Positions 20,237-32,169 are shown, counted from the stretch's first letter. The stretch: DNA of 64,000 bases from Coix lacryma-jobi var. lacryma-jobi (GCA_009763385.1 CM019825.1:116307131-116371130); one strand, 5' to 3'. Notes: a model not told the origin generated them from the letters alone. Made by a program: numbers and translations.

Positions 20237-23200
20237 TGTAACACCCCGGGTATTAAATTAATTAAAATAAATTACAATTTAATCAGGAAATGGCCAAAAC
20301 CCTAGATGGAGGAAAATTCTAAACAGGTGTATGTTGCATTCATGCCGTTGCATAATTTTTATTGGATGAAAAATAATTTTTATTTAAACCCGTATAGGGA
20401 GAATCGATTTTATTCTATTTTGAAATTAAATAAAATGTTTATAAAATTTTACAAAACTTTAAAAACTCAAAACTTTATTTGCAAAACCTAGGGAAAATAT
20501 TTCCAAAATTTTCAAACTTGTTTTTGAATTTTTAAATAGATTTGAATTTGATTTCGAAATGAAATTGCAAAAGGAAATCAGAAAAAGAAAAGAAGAAAGA
20601 AATGGCAAAAGGGCCTCAACCCTCCTCCGCCCGCAACCCAAGCCCTCCTTTTTCCTCCTTCACCCAGCCGACTGGCCCAGCACCGCGCGCCCGTCCGCTC
20701 TCTCCCCCATCGGCCGCGCAAGCCGCAGCCGCAGCGCTCGCCGCCCCGGCCCGCTGCAAACCCGTCGGCCCGCTAGCACCCCAGCGGCCCAACTCCTTCC
20801 CCGCGGCAGCCAGCTCCCGTTCCCTCCTCTCCCTTTGGCCCACCTGCGCGAGCAAAGCCCCTCATCAGCCCAGCTCCCGTCGGCCCACACCCCTCCCTCT
20901 CGCCGAGCCCAGCGACCGTTGGTCCGCGTCGCACACCGCACCCTCTCTCTCTCTGACATGGAGGCTCCACCTGTCGGCACCTTCACCTTCCTCAACCTCC
21001 CGCCGCATCTCCCGGTTCTCTCTCTCCCGACCTCCTCTCCTCTCGGGGTGATCCGCAGTGCAGACTCGCGCCGCCACCCCTCCCCCTGTGGTCTACAAAT
21101 AGCGAGAACTCCACCGCCGAAACCCTAGCTACTCTCCCTCATCGCTGTCACCGCAAACCACACACCACCGCCATTGTCGCGCTCGGCTTGAGCTCGGTCT
21201 CACCCATTAGCGCCTGCCGCTATTCTCCCTCTACCCTCGGTCGGCTTCGTGAAGCCACGCCGCGTCCCAGAGGGTCATTGCTGCGGATTCTACGGTCGGA
21301 ACGCTGTCAGCAAACCACGCCGGAACTCCGAACCAGTCCCGCCTCCTCCACCGTCGGGTGCGTCACCTGGGCCTTCTCCGACCGCGAGAATACTCTCGGT
21401 GAGCTCGTCATGTCCCTCTCTCCCTCCTGGTGTTGTCCGTTTGGTCAGTAGAGTCCTGTAGGCCATCCCCGCGAGCTCCGGTGGCCTCCTTTCCATGGCG
21501 CCGCCGTAGGAAACAGGGTGCCGCCGTGCCCTCTGGCGTCGCCCGGCGAGACACCGCCCCTTTCACCCAGCACCGTCCAATTGTAGATTTGCGGCGTAGA
21601 TTAGATTGAACCCGCGAACCGGTATAAGCCGAGACTACGGGCCGTGGACTCAGTCCGCCACCGCCACCTCAGCCAGTCCATCATGCACGTGGCACACCGG
21701 GCCACTCAGGGATCGCCACGTTGTTCCACGTCTGCAGCTGCACAGCGCCATTGTGTTTTTGCAGAAGAACCCCCGAAGATCCTAGTAACCAACCCGCGCT
21801 CCCATCATACTATTTTCTGAGTCTGTAGAAATTTACATCCTAGCCCCCGCTTTTCCTTGGAAACGAGGCCTACTCCTCTGGTCCACCGCACCACCACGGA
21901 CCCCGTCCACCACGCGGGCGCGTCTGGTCCACAGCACCTCCTGTACACCGCGCCAATCCCTGTTTGCCATGTGTCGGCCACACCAGCGGCCACACCGACC
22001 ACCGCACCGGCCCTGGCCAAATTGCAGAAAGCTCCTTTCCTTTTTCTTGAATCAACCCGCCGTCCACCAGGAATGTTCGCTGAGTCTTGGGATTGTTCCC
22101 ATCTAGCCCTTGCACTTTTGTATAAATGAGGCCCGGTCCAGCCAGCGTTTCCTTTTCATTTTTATTTATTTAAAATACGAAAATAAGTTTAACTTATTTA
22201 CAGTTTTGCCACCTGCCTTCAAACGCTTATAACTTTCACGTTTTAACTCTGATTTGACCTGTTCAAGTCGCGTTAGATTCGTCTCGAAGAGCTCTACGCG
22301 TTAGATCTATTTACGTTCTGTTTTTATATTGTTGACGTACTGTATCTTATTTGTCTTGTTTGGGCAATGTGATGATGTTTGATCCAGCGAGTGCGATTCA
22401 CGCGGAACCCAGGAATCAAGATTGTTCCTTTGTTGATTCGACCCAGCCCTAAGGCAAGTGTTCTTGAACATCTTGCACCCTGTATTTATTTTACTTTTAT
22501 TAGAGTAGTTAGATCCAGTAGTTGCATGCAGTCTTAAATTGAATCTCATGATATGGTTTACTAGCACTTGGTTATATTTTCCTTGACACCTGGTTTGGGA
22601 TGTTTTTGGGTAGAAGTCATGCTTAGCCCTGCTGTCTTGGGATGGGATGGTTAATTATAATTAATTCTGATTAATGATCTTTGGAACATGTGGACTGGTA
22701 ATGAGTAGTATGGTGAGTAGGTAAATCCGGCAGGATGGACCGTATTGGTGGTTTTGTGTCGTGGACTCGGCAGCTGGTTTTGGTTTTTGGTTCTGGGCTT
22801 GTGCTAGATTTATCCTACCTGGATCCCTCGGACCCGGTTCTCGAAGCCTGTAACCCGGCTTAACAGCGCAACCATGAGGTTTGGAATGGGACGGACCTGG
22901 CTAAGTAATTAATTGCCTCCAAGTTGAGGGTTTACATGGGGTCGGATTTGTGGCACAAGAGGGGGCTTCTGCAGTGGTGTGTATATCCACTGTTAGCGGT
23001 GAAACCTTAGTGAACGTGTAAAATGGGCTTGGAGGGAATTTTGTAACGGCCTTGTAGTGCGACCCCGCTGTGCACCTTGGCAGTGTTTAGTGTGATGGGG
23101 AACGCATGACTGATGGGTAACGATGTGCAACCTCTGCAGAGTGTAAAACTGATATATCAGTCGTGCTCACGGTCTCGAGCGACTTGGACTTCTTCGAGAT

Positions 23201-23468
23201 TAGCTGGTGGTTTTGTTCTAGTTCGTTAGGGAAGCCTTATGTGGTCATTAGTCTCATATGACATGGGTACAGTGTCTTCTTCTACGCGGGTTACTGCTTG
23301 GTACGGGAGCGATTCCCAGGCTCGAGCACAGACCTGCTGTTATTACAGAAGGTAGCTTTCTATGTCGTGACATATGGAACTAATACACATAGGACTCCTT
23401 GTAACGGCCTGGTTTGGGTCATCTGATGGACTTCAGGTGTGGTTTGTCTGATGGACTTCAGGTGTGGG

Positions 23469-23575
23469 TTCGCTTGGTGTGACTCCAAGTGTGGTTGCTT
23501 GGTGGACTCCAAGTGTTGGTTGCTCGGTGTGACTCCGAGTGTGGTTTGCTCGGTGCGACTCCGAGTGTGGTTACT
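23469..23575. repeat. Dyad minisatellite within solo LTR
   Basis: Four units of about 30-35 bp follow each other. Each has a CTTGGTG..GACTCCAAG or CTCGGTG..GACTCCGAG inverted repeat. The A and G versions of the arms change together, so pairing is kept. Confidence 0.6.
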
Positions 23576-23780
23576 ATTACTGTTGGAGACTGTGGTTATA
23601 ACCTAGTAAATAGGTGCATAGGACTAATAGGATTTAATAGGATGTGTTGCTTTAGGCGCTTGAGTCAAACATAGTCAGCCTACCTTTGTTAATAGCCTCA
23701 TAAGCATATATTTCCTACACTTGCGGAGTACATTTCGATGTACTCACCCTTCCTCTTTGAACCCCCTGCTACCCCACCCA

Positions 23781-23852
23781 GACGCTGGAGTCTACGACGA
23801 GGAGCAGGAGTACCCAGAAGATGGTGGATACGACTCCGACGACCTGCACTAG
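23781..23852 (+). other. Acidic exon-like ORF end in solo LTR
   Basis: A 23-codon open stretch, very rich in Asp and Glu (DEEQEYPEDGG in its middle) and ending in TAG, follows a pyrimidine-rich stretch ending CCACCCAG that resembles a 3' splice site. It may be the last exon of an LTR-borne short transcript. No upstream partner exon is evident to me. Confidence 0.35.
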
Positions 23853-24081
23853 GATGGCGCAGCCTCCGGTCGACCTTCCTGTGGAGTGGTGTCCAGTTTC
23901 CGTGAGTCTACATCAGAGTCTGTACTTTTCTTTTGGACCCGAGGGTCATTTTTGTAATAATGTTCGATATATTAATAAAGCATTGTTTTGATATTTACTA
24001 TGATGTCGATATATGTATGAAAATTGATCCTGGCATACATATATTGTGCTCCAATTTTGTTCTTAAAATTGGGGTGTCACA

Positions 24082-25983
24082 GTGTGCAGGTGATCATGAG
24101 GTTGGCGAACCTCTTTTCGATGATGAGGAAGATGGTGCTGAACAAATCGATGATCCAGATCTTTCTCCACCTGTTGTACCATTGAGATCGGCATCGACTA
24201 CTACGATTCACGGCCCCGACCCATCTTCGTCCACTACATGGGGGTCGGCCGATCCACTTCCTCAGGGCTTGCAAGTTATACCTGAGGAGGAACCAGCTGC
24301 TGTTGAGGGGGAGGTTACATCAGCTAGGGAGGCACCATGACACATCTAGCGCCAGCACCCTCCTCAACAGATGATCGGCGATATCAACGAACGTGTCACT
24401 CGGTTAAGATCACAACAAATCTCTCATTTTGCTGATTCTGCATTTGTTGCTGATTTTGAACCCCGAGATGTTGGACACGCTTTATCTGATCCAGATTGGG
24501 TCAATGCCATGCATGAGGAGTTAGAAAATTTAGAGAGAAATCGGGTTTGGGTTCTAGTTCCACTTCCTCCTGACTCTCATCCTATTAGGACAAAATGGGT
24601 TTTCAAAAACAAACAAGGAGAGGATGGCCACATTATGAGAAAGAAGGTCGGACTTGTAGCCCAGGAGTATAGTCAGAAGGAGGGGATAGACTATGAGGAA
24701 ACGTTTACTCCCGTAGCTCATTTGGAGGCAATTAGGATACTCTTGGCTTTTGCTGCATCCAAAGGTTTCAAACTTTTTCAAATGGATGTCAAGAGTGCCT
24801 TCCTAAATGGCTACATTGAAGAAGAGGTGTATGTGAAACAACCCTCCGGTTTGGAAAATCCCAAGTTTCCAAACCATGTCTTTAAACTTCACAAAGCTTT
24901 GTATGGTTTGAAACAAGCCCCTAGAGCCTGGAATGAGCGTTTGAAAACCTTTTTGTTAGCTAAGGGTTTTAAAATGGGATGTGTTGATAAAACTCTTTTC
25001 CTCCTCAAGCAAGGCAATGATTTAGTTTTGGTTCAGATTTACGTGGATGATATCATTTTTGGTGGTTCTTCTCATGCTTTGGTTGCCAAGTTTGCAGATA
25101 CTTTGAGCAGGGTATTTGAGATGAGCATGATGGGTGAGCTGACTTTCTTTCTTAGGTTACAAATCAAGCAATCCTGAGAGGGGACGTTCGTGCACCAGGG
25201 CAAGTACACGAAGGATATAGTGAAGAAGTTCGATATGGGTGAGGTCAAGCCTCTTTCGACGCCCATGTCGACTACGACGGCCCTGGATGCGGACGAGGAT
25301 GGAGAAGCTGTGGACCAGAAGGAGTACCGGAGTATGATCGGCTCGCTGATGTACCTGACGGTGACACACCCGGACATTCAGTTCACGGTATGTCTTTGCG
25401 CACGATTTCAGTCGTCGCCGCACACTTCTCACCGTCAGGTGGTAAAGCGCATTATGAGATACCTTCGTTTCACACCCGAGTTCGGACTTTGGTATTTGCT
25501 TCCTCCACCCTCTCTCTTTGTGGTTATTCAGATGCTGATTTTGCTGGTTGTCGTATTGATCGCAAGTCCACTTCTGGGACTTGTTAGTTTTTGGGCTCTT
25601 CTCTTGTTTCATGGTCTTCTCGCAAGCAGTCTAGTGTCGCCCAGTCTACCACAGATGCTGAATATGTTGCTGCGGCTAGCTGCTGTTCTCAGTTGCTTTG
25701 GATGATTGCCACCTTGCGTGATTTTGGTCTGAGTTTTTCTCGAGTTCCATTGCTTTGTGATAGTACGAGTGCGATTAGCGTTGCTAAGAACCCCGTGCTT
25801 CACTCTAAGACCAAACACATTGATGTGCGCTTTCATTTTCTACGAGACCGTTATGACAAGGGTGATATCGACCTTAGGCATGTTGACACTTATAATCAGT
25901 TGGCTGATATCTTTACCAAGCCTTTGGACCAATCAACCTTTGCTAGGTTGAGAGGTGAGCTTCGTGTGTGTTTCCCATTTTAG
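24082..25983 (+). pseudogene. pol part 2: hinge, reverse transcriptase and RNase H
   Basis: After the insertion, the acidic hinge continues (24082-24340, TGA at 24338). The copia reverse transcriptase follows (24371-25177), with DPDWVNAMHEE, FQMDVKSAFLNG carrying the first catalytic Asp, and the YVDDIIFG catalytic loop intact. TGA at 25175 ends this frame just after MGELTFFL. The same frame reopens through the connection to about 25505, where a frameshift moves to GYSDADFAGC, the RNase H start. TAG at 25585 is followed by the rest of RNase H (SSLVSWSSRKQ, AEYVAAASC, KHIDVRFHF, QLADIFTKPL) to 25983. At least three stops and one frameshift exclude a functional polyprotein. Confidence 0.88.
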
Positions 25984-27348
25984 ATGTGGGATCACTTTGT
26001 TGTATCATATGATGTACAGTCTAGTTTCTTTCATAGCTTTTTTCTGCATTGCATATGTATCATACTTGCATTTTGAGCTTCATCTATATTCTGTTTAGAT
26101 TGATACTATGCTCTGTTTCCACATACTTGTATGATACTTAGATTATGCAGTTTAAGCTCTTCTTGATCATATAACTTAACTTGTTGAGCTTAGTATGGTT
26201 TTGTAATGATGAACTTGCTTAATAACTGTCAAATCTGAAAATAGTTTACCATTTGCTTTGGCAACTAGTATGAGTAGGACTTGTCATTCCTGAGCTTGCT
26301 TTGCTATACTAGGTTGCTATGTCTCTAGCTTGAGTAAATCGCTTCCATTATATATATTCTGATGTGCAAAAATGTTAAAATCTAAAAATCAAGCTAAGAG
26401 ATGTTGAAAAAATCGAGGTGGGATTGCACTACAACACCTCACTGTATCGAGAGTGCTTCCCTTTGCACCTTGGGATGAACTTGAGCAGCGTAGTGTATGA
26501 TCAAAACCATTGCCTTAAACTTGTAATAGTCTTTTGACTTAGGCTTCGCTTGGTTGAAAAGTAAGGCCTGTGGTGCTCTCAACCCCTCGCACTCACTTGA
26601 CATGTATGACTCTTGTATAAACTGCTTAATTCAAAATGAAATGAGTTGTATATGGCTTGTTGATTGACACATGCTTTGGGGTAGTTCACCGGTTCAGTTT
26701 TGTAAGCTCTAGTTGATGATATGCCTATTACATGCTAGATGCTATTTCTGTGGTGAACTTGAACTTTTTGCCTAAATTTCATATCTAAAACTGCTTTGCT
26801 CTTCCTATCGAGTTGGTTGATCATGATGGGCTTATGCTAGCATTAGGGCTCTTTACTTTCTCACTTGTGCAAAGAGAGCATTTTATCACTCTGGATAGCA
26901 TATATTTGAAGCTTTTGCATTCATCTAGTTCCATTCAGGCTCCCATGCATTGCTCTTGATATGTGCATTTTCAACTAAGGGGGAGAAAAATTGACAGATC
27001 ATTACTTGTTGTAATGCATCTTTCAAGGGGGGAGCTTTCTTGCTGCTTATGTTCAGGGGGAGCTTTGCTCGCTCTACTTGTGAGTTTTCAATTGGTTTGT
27101 GCTAGCGGTGTTGAGCCCGTTCTGCCTCTTCTTGAGGGCTAGCTTTGCTTTGCTTGGTTGCATCGGACCGTTGCCCATGTCTTTGGGGACCAAGTTGTCT
27201 AGCTCATTCCACTTGACTTTCATTCGGCTTTGCTTTGCTTCTGGTCATTTGGATGAGTTCTCTTCATTCTACCTTTCTTCTTCTTTTCTTTCTACTCTAC
27301 ATGATTTGTGGTTGGTAGTTGACAATGCACTCATCAAGGGGGAGATTA
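25984..27348 (+). other. Non-coding 3' internal region with multiple polypurine tracts
   Basis: No ORF of interest follows RNase H. The region is AT-rich and aligns loosely with 1080-3127. Purine tracts occur near 26979, 27027, 27055 and 27336-27348; the last one (AAGGGGGAGATTA) directly abuts the 3' LTR and should be the plus-strand primer. No envelope-like ORF is present in this copy, unlike the element at 50242. Confidence 0.75.
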
Positions 27349-29236
27349 TGGATACACAGGGTCTTGTGATGAGTGATTGTCAACGGGTTTGATAAGCATG
27401 TTCTTTGGCTTGTGTTGTGCAGGTATTGAGCACGGAGACGGTGATCAAAGGTAAGGTGAAGGTCAAGTGCTAGAGTGTCGTGCCGATAGACCAAGGGCGG
27501 TGAAGGGTGGACTCGGACTTGGGCTGACGGACCAGTGGCCGGAGGATCAGTCGTGGTGGCTGACACACTAGGACAGCGACGAGCGAAGACTTGCGGGACA
27601 CGGTGTGGTTCAGGTCGTGGACCTGAAGACACGTGTCATTGGACGGGGTGCACGGGCGGTGCATCCCTCGACGGCTTCGGTTTGGTGGTAGAGCCCCAGA
27701 AAAACCATCGGCTGGCCGGTTTCCGATTTTGGACCTCAAAACTCGGGCTAAGGACGGTTTCCACGTTTGAGCCTCAGAACTTGGGCGTCGCTGGGTTTTC
27801 GAGTTTGGTCCACAAAACTTGGGCGGATGGTTTGCTGGTTTGGGCCTCAAAACCAGTGGTGGAGTTCACGAGGTGGACTACCATGGCGGCGACGACACGT
27901 GGCGGCATCCGATGAGGTCGCGTCGAGGCGAAGCTACTTGATGTGCGGGCGTGGTCGTCGGATCGACTACGACTTCGAGCTGGTCCAGAATAGCCTTAGG
28001 GTTTCGCTGGTTCGCTCACTGTATCAGTAGGGGTAGAAGGGGAATAATATATTAAGCTATATAGAGAGAGGAATCCCCTCCTCTCATCCTATCTTAGTCA
28101 TTTGCAGTTTTAGCCTAGGGTTTCCTTCATCCCATTCCTCTGCTGTAGCTACTGAGATCCACAGAGTGCCATAATACCTCTGTGATTTTGAGACTACCAG
28201 GAAACGGGACCGTAATCCTATTGTCTCCTCGTGGGGACGATTTTTGGCTGGAATTCGTGGGTGTGATTCGCGTTGTTGTGTTGTTCTTCGCGTTCTTCTT
28301 TTCTCCATGTTTTTCCCGTCGTTCGATCTCCCTCTACGGTGACTTGTTTTCAATTCCGTTTGTTCGTACTTGTTCTTATTCGTGAGGGCATCACTTCCAC
28401 CAAAGGAATTTGTCTAGGACCTCATGAGCAAGTACATCGAACGATTTTTTATTTGGATCGAGTTCTTGCCCTTTTGCACCGATTTTCTTCGATTCACGGA
28501 TTTGGAGTTAGGTTCGAGCCATGATCTCCTAGGAGTAGCTCACTAACATCCTTGTGACTCCTATCAATTTCTAGCCTTAGCGCTATCGATTTAGAGGAGA
28601 TTCGTTCCAATCGCCGTTGAATCGGCCGAAAAATTGTTCTGCGTCGGGGGCATCAGATGCTCGTGTTCTTGGCATCGGACGCTGACCCGAGTAGCATCGG
28701 ACGCTCCGTTATCACGTGTCAGTTTCTGTGTTTTTGAGTAGACATCGGACGCTGGCATCGGAGCTACACTGCTGCGTCCGATGGTCACGCAGTGAGGTTT
28801 CTCAGACCCTCATTTTGCATCGGACTCGTCAGGTGTCTGAACATCGGACGCTCTTGGCCTGTATCGGACGCTACGCATACACTGTAGCAGCGTCCGATGG
28901 CTACACAGTAAGGTTTGAGAACCGTCCATTTCGCATCGGACACATCCGCCAGTAAGGCATCGGTGCATATTCAGCACTGTTTCGTCCGTTCCTTGGTCGT
29001 TTGACTTTAGATTTGGTTTCCGTCTTTTGCGTTGGATTCCTAGGATTGTGTAGAGTCCCGCTATGCTTCTGAAAAGCATCCACCCTACATATAGAGTCGT
29101 GGACACTACCAAGTCCTAAATTTGCACTTCGGGTTGATTCTTGGGACAGGGTGGTAAAAAGTTTCTGAGAAGAAATTTTAGGCTCTCATTCACTCCTCCC
29201 CTCTGGTCGCTTTTGTATTGCATTCTCGGCCCTTCA
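27349..29236 (+). repeat. 3' LTR of the large Sirevirus
   Basis: It starts TGGATACACAGGG immediately after the polypurine tract and ends CGGCCCTTCA. At 1,888 bp it aligns with the pieced-together 5' LTR in the same order: start block, four-unit hairpin array (27717-27860), CTATATAG TATA-like site (28057-28064), CATCGGACGCT words, C-rich end. Many base differences from the 5' LTR, seen by eye, indicate an old insertion. Confidence 0.85.
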
Positions 29237-29911
29237 CGTTTAGGTTCTGTAAGTAAACTGTTGAATAATATAACGTACGGGTAGTGGTAGCTCTTGGGTC
29301 GACATTTTGATGTGGACAGCAGGAAAAGGGGTTAGGGAATACTGCTATGAAGGCCAGGGACGGGAAGATTCATATAGCTGCATTAAAATTTCAAACTACA
29401 TTAGCAGTAGTAGTACTTTATCGGTTGCAGTCTTGAACTTGACATCATGCCAAGGAAGGAGGCTTATACATGGTTGCAACCAAGACGGATGGGAGATCGA
29501 AATCAAATGGTCAACCGTGTCTTGTACTCTAAAACGGCGCAGCTCCAGTCCCGTGAATGAACAACGTACCGGCCGTGCAGTACGTGTCCTCCATCCACCT
29601 CCTGGAATTGAAATAATGGAGACGCTATGGAGCAAGTAAAGTGTAGTATGCATGTAGCGACGGGGAAAGCGACGCGCTAACAAGAAACCTCCGAAAACTG
29701 CCAGAATGATCGATCAATGTGTGCCCAAAGCAGGCCAAGTTGATATGCGACGCGGGGCATGTACGAATGAACAGGATAACATGCTAATAATTGAGAGCCC
29801 CACAGCCGAGTGTGGATCGGCTAACGAGGAAACCCCAAATAGTTAACATCACACACAGCTAGCAAGCTGTGATCAACTTAGGTATATGAACCAAACAGTA
29901 TTTGTGTAAAT
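29237..29911. other. Low-copy-looking intergenic DNA, no gene seen
   Basis: I find no convincing coding frame, RNA gene or repeat terminus. It is the right flank of the Sirevirus insertion and the left flank of the hAT element. Confidence 0.5.
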
Positions 29912-30598
29912 CAGGGACGAAGCTAGAAAAAAATTTAGGAGGGCCTGAACGAAAGTTTATGCTGAAATTCACAAAAAAAAAAGACACCTACTCACCTGGA
30001 TACCTGGAGCCTACTGCAGACTGTTGTGCCCTCGTCCACTAGCGTGCACCTAGCTTTTTGCCTGCCGGTCCTACCGCCAATGCTCACTTGCCAGCCTGCC
30101 CGCTATGCCAGGCACCGCTAGCCGCCACACCTGGTTGCACGCTCACAGCTTGCCGCGTTGCTCAGCTTCGCAACTAGCTGGCCTGGCTGCTCGCCGATCG
30201 CCAATCGTGGCCCCACTGACTTGCCCCCCACAGCAGCACCTAGGAGTTGATGGCCCCTTGGTTGCGTGGCGGCGTAGTCGCATCCGTCGCCCACTAGGAA
30301 CCGTGCGACGCCGCATGAACGGAAAGAAAAACTCTATAGGGATGGGGTTGGGGGCCGTGGGCTACGAATCGAGAGGTTAGGATTGAGTCTTGTGCCTTAG
30401 CTGGATAATTCCTTGTGTCTACTGGATTGCTTGCGTAATTAATAAAAGAGAACATCTTCTACTCTGAATAAACTCTAGCTCCTCCTACCTTATACATCTA
30501 TGACTAAAATTTCAACAGGATACTGTAGGGATTTCATGTACTCGGTAGCGTCAGGAGGGGCTCGAGCCCCTCCCGCCCCACCGCTACCTTCGTCCCTG
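29912..30598. mobile_element. Non-autonomous hAT transposon with 8-bp target duplication
   Basis: The ends are CAGGGACGAAGCTAG (29912) and the inverse CTACCTTCGTCCCTG (30598), matching at 14 of 15 positions. Perfect GTGTAAAT duplications flank it at 29904-29911 and 30599-30606. CAGGG ends and an 8-bp duplication define the hAT superfamily. The inner part (about 30010-30300) is GC-rich and unlike the AT-rich ends, so it may be captured sequence. No transposase domain (no hATC-like motif) is visible. Confidence 0.85.
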
Positions 30599-30606
30599 GT
30601 GTAAAT

Positions 30607-30990
30607 ATAGACGCTAATGCCAGTATCAGTAGAGATTTTTATTGTGTTGTTTCTAAGAATATCATATCATATAGAATGAAATAAAACTCAGATGGAACAC
30701 ACTGTCAATGTAAAGTTTCATTCTATGATTTCATAGATATTTAATTTCATAACTCGCAGAAAGTTGGTAATCGTGTTAAGAGAGTTTCATCCCCTTGAAA
30801 CTCATCTATTCTCTCTTTTCTTAAATTCACTGTCATGTCACACAAAATACTTATGTGACAACCTATTTAATGTAAATGAAACTTCCACTAATAAATGGTC
30901 TAAAGTGTTGTGTGGTTAATTGCTTATATAAGTGTTACCGAGGACATTGAATAAGATTTTGACTCATTAAGGATTTAACCCCTTTCAACT
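30607..30990. other. AT-rich intergenic sequence
   Basis: There is no gene. Short inverted words around GAAACTC and GAGTTTC (30785-30810) suggest a decayed MITE, but ends are not resolved. Confidence 0.4.
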
Positions 30991-31564
30991 TGTTGGGGGA
31001 AGCAACCCTCAGCAAGCGACCCTCACTGTGTCATCAAGAAAAACCCCCGAAGTCACTCCCACGCCCGTCCTTTTTTTTGACCTTCGTCGCCTCTGGACCA
31101 CCCCGAGTTTTTCTTTCATATACCTGTCTGCAGGGCGAGGCCATTGAGGTAGGCGCGTGAAGGAAGGCGAGGCCTGGCTTTTTCTCTCTTAACGAAGGCT
31201 GACGAGGACGCAACGAGGACCCCAAAGGCTCGCGAAGGTACGACGCGCCACTGGCGGCGGCGGCGGGGAGAAGAGGAGAATTAGGGTTTCCTCACATGTA
31301 TTAGTACGCTTCTACCCTCACTACTAGCTTCCTCAGACAGCTGGCATTGTACCCTAATATAAATTGTCTGGATCCCTGGTATTCCCTATAAATACCTGAG
31401 GGTGAACAGTGTAAAGGGAGATTTTTGGGGGAGCCAGTAAGGCAGTTGAACGTCAAACCCTCGCATAATCTAGTGTTCCTATTTTCATTCGATTGCTTGA
31501 ACGTTTGGGGCCCTCGCCCCTCTCCCGTACACATGCGGGGGTAAGGGCAGTTGTGTTTCCAACA
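30991..31564 (+). mobile_element. Short solo LTR, 574 bp
   Basis: It begins TGTTGGGGGAAGC and ends TTTCCAACA. TGTTGG...CCAACA gives the short inverted repeat of an LTR. Flanks are CAACT (30986-30990) and TAACT (31565-31569), a target duplication with one change. A TATA box (CTATAAATACC) lies near 31386-31396, with a run of GC-rich leader-like sequence afterwards. No internal region is present. Confidence 0.75.
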
Positions 31565-32158
31565 TAACTCGACGGATTTAACTCCTTCAACCCGTATAGT
31601 CCTCTTTAATCTCTACTGGATATATTTCGTTTGTTATGTTAGGTATATATTGGAGGGATTGAAGGCTTGTTCGATCAGTTAATCCCAAGTCTAAGATTTT
31701 GTTTGATTTGATAGGGATTGGAGGGATTGAAGGCTCGTTCAGTTAATCCAAAATCTGAAGGGATTGCAATCCACTCGGATTACAGAAAAAGTCTTAAGGA
31801 AGGTTGAAGGAAAAGTCTAATATATATTCCTACTGATTGGAGATTAACCGAACAAATCCTGAGAGAGGGTCTAATAAGAGGATTAAATCGCTACAAATCA
31901 AAATCTCCCTAGGTTAGCGTTCAATCCAAGAGGATTGCTACCATGTTCTTTTGTGCGTCAGGATGGGTGTTGCTTTCCTCTTTTCTCATTCCAACGGTTA
32001 TCGATGTCGATACCATACTTGATCGATGCATATAAAAAATGGACGGACAAGATGAGACGTCAATTTCGAGGATGATGGTGATATTCCTTTCTTTACAAAA
32101 AGAAAGTGTGCAACAGTGAGCAATGTATTCTACATATATGAACAAAACAACCACGGTT
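31565..32158. mobile_element. Decayed MITE-like repeats, no gene
   Basis: Two direct copies of TTGGAGGGATTGAAGGC.. (31651 and 31729) and complementary GGATTAACC/AATCC words up to about 31940 look like one or two overlapping MITEs of a common grass type. Exact ends are unclear. 31941-32158 holds nothing I can name. Confidence 0.4.
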
Positions 32159-32169
32159 CACTACAGGAG

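Larger units (their letters stand above)
20237..24081 (+). mobile_element. 3.8-kb solo LTR-like insertion in pol
   Basis: The insertion begins TGTAACACCCCGGG at 20237 and ends GGGGTGTCACA at 24081, with perfect GTGTG duplications at 20232-20236 and 24082-24086. TG...CA ends, a 5-bp duplication and an 11-bp near-perfect terminal inverted repeat (TGTRACACCCC) point to an LTR of the gypsy class. No gag or pol is present, so it is a solo LTR or an LTR-only derivative. A GC-rich, CT-rich block (20620-21500) with a CTACAAATAG TATA-like site near 21095 suggests a promoter. The right part has a dyad minisatellite (23469-23575) and an exon-like acidic tail (23781-23852). Family name not assigned. Confidence 0.8.
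9100..29236 (+). mobile_element. Sirevirus-like Ty1/copia retrotransposon with nested insertions
   Basis: The element begins TGCGGATACAT at 9100 and ends CCTTCA at 29236. Flanking pentamers are TGTTT (9095-9099) and CGTTT (29237-29241), a target duplication differing by one C-to-T change. Order inside: 5' LTR, degenerate initiator-Met PBS, gag, protease, integrase, reverse transcriptase, RNase H (copia order), long 3' non-coding region with polypurine tracts, 3' LTR. Removing the insertions at 9884-13116, 13706-15657 and 20237-24081 leaves about 11.1 kb, a normal Sirevirus size. Stops and frameshifts in every ORF make it non-autonomous. Confidence 0.85.

Noticed and set aside
20559..21128. 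Pro/Ser-rich frame in the solo LTR
   Set aside because: Low-complexity translation of a CT-rich promoter-like block. Neighbouring frames on both strands are equally open.
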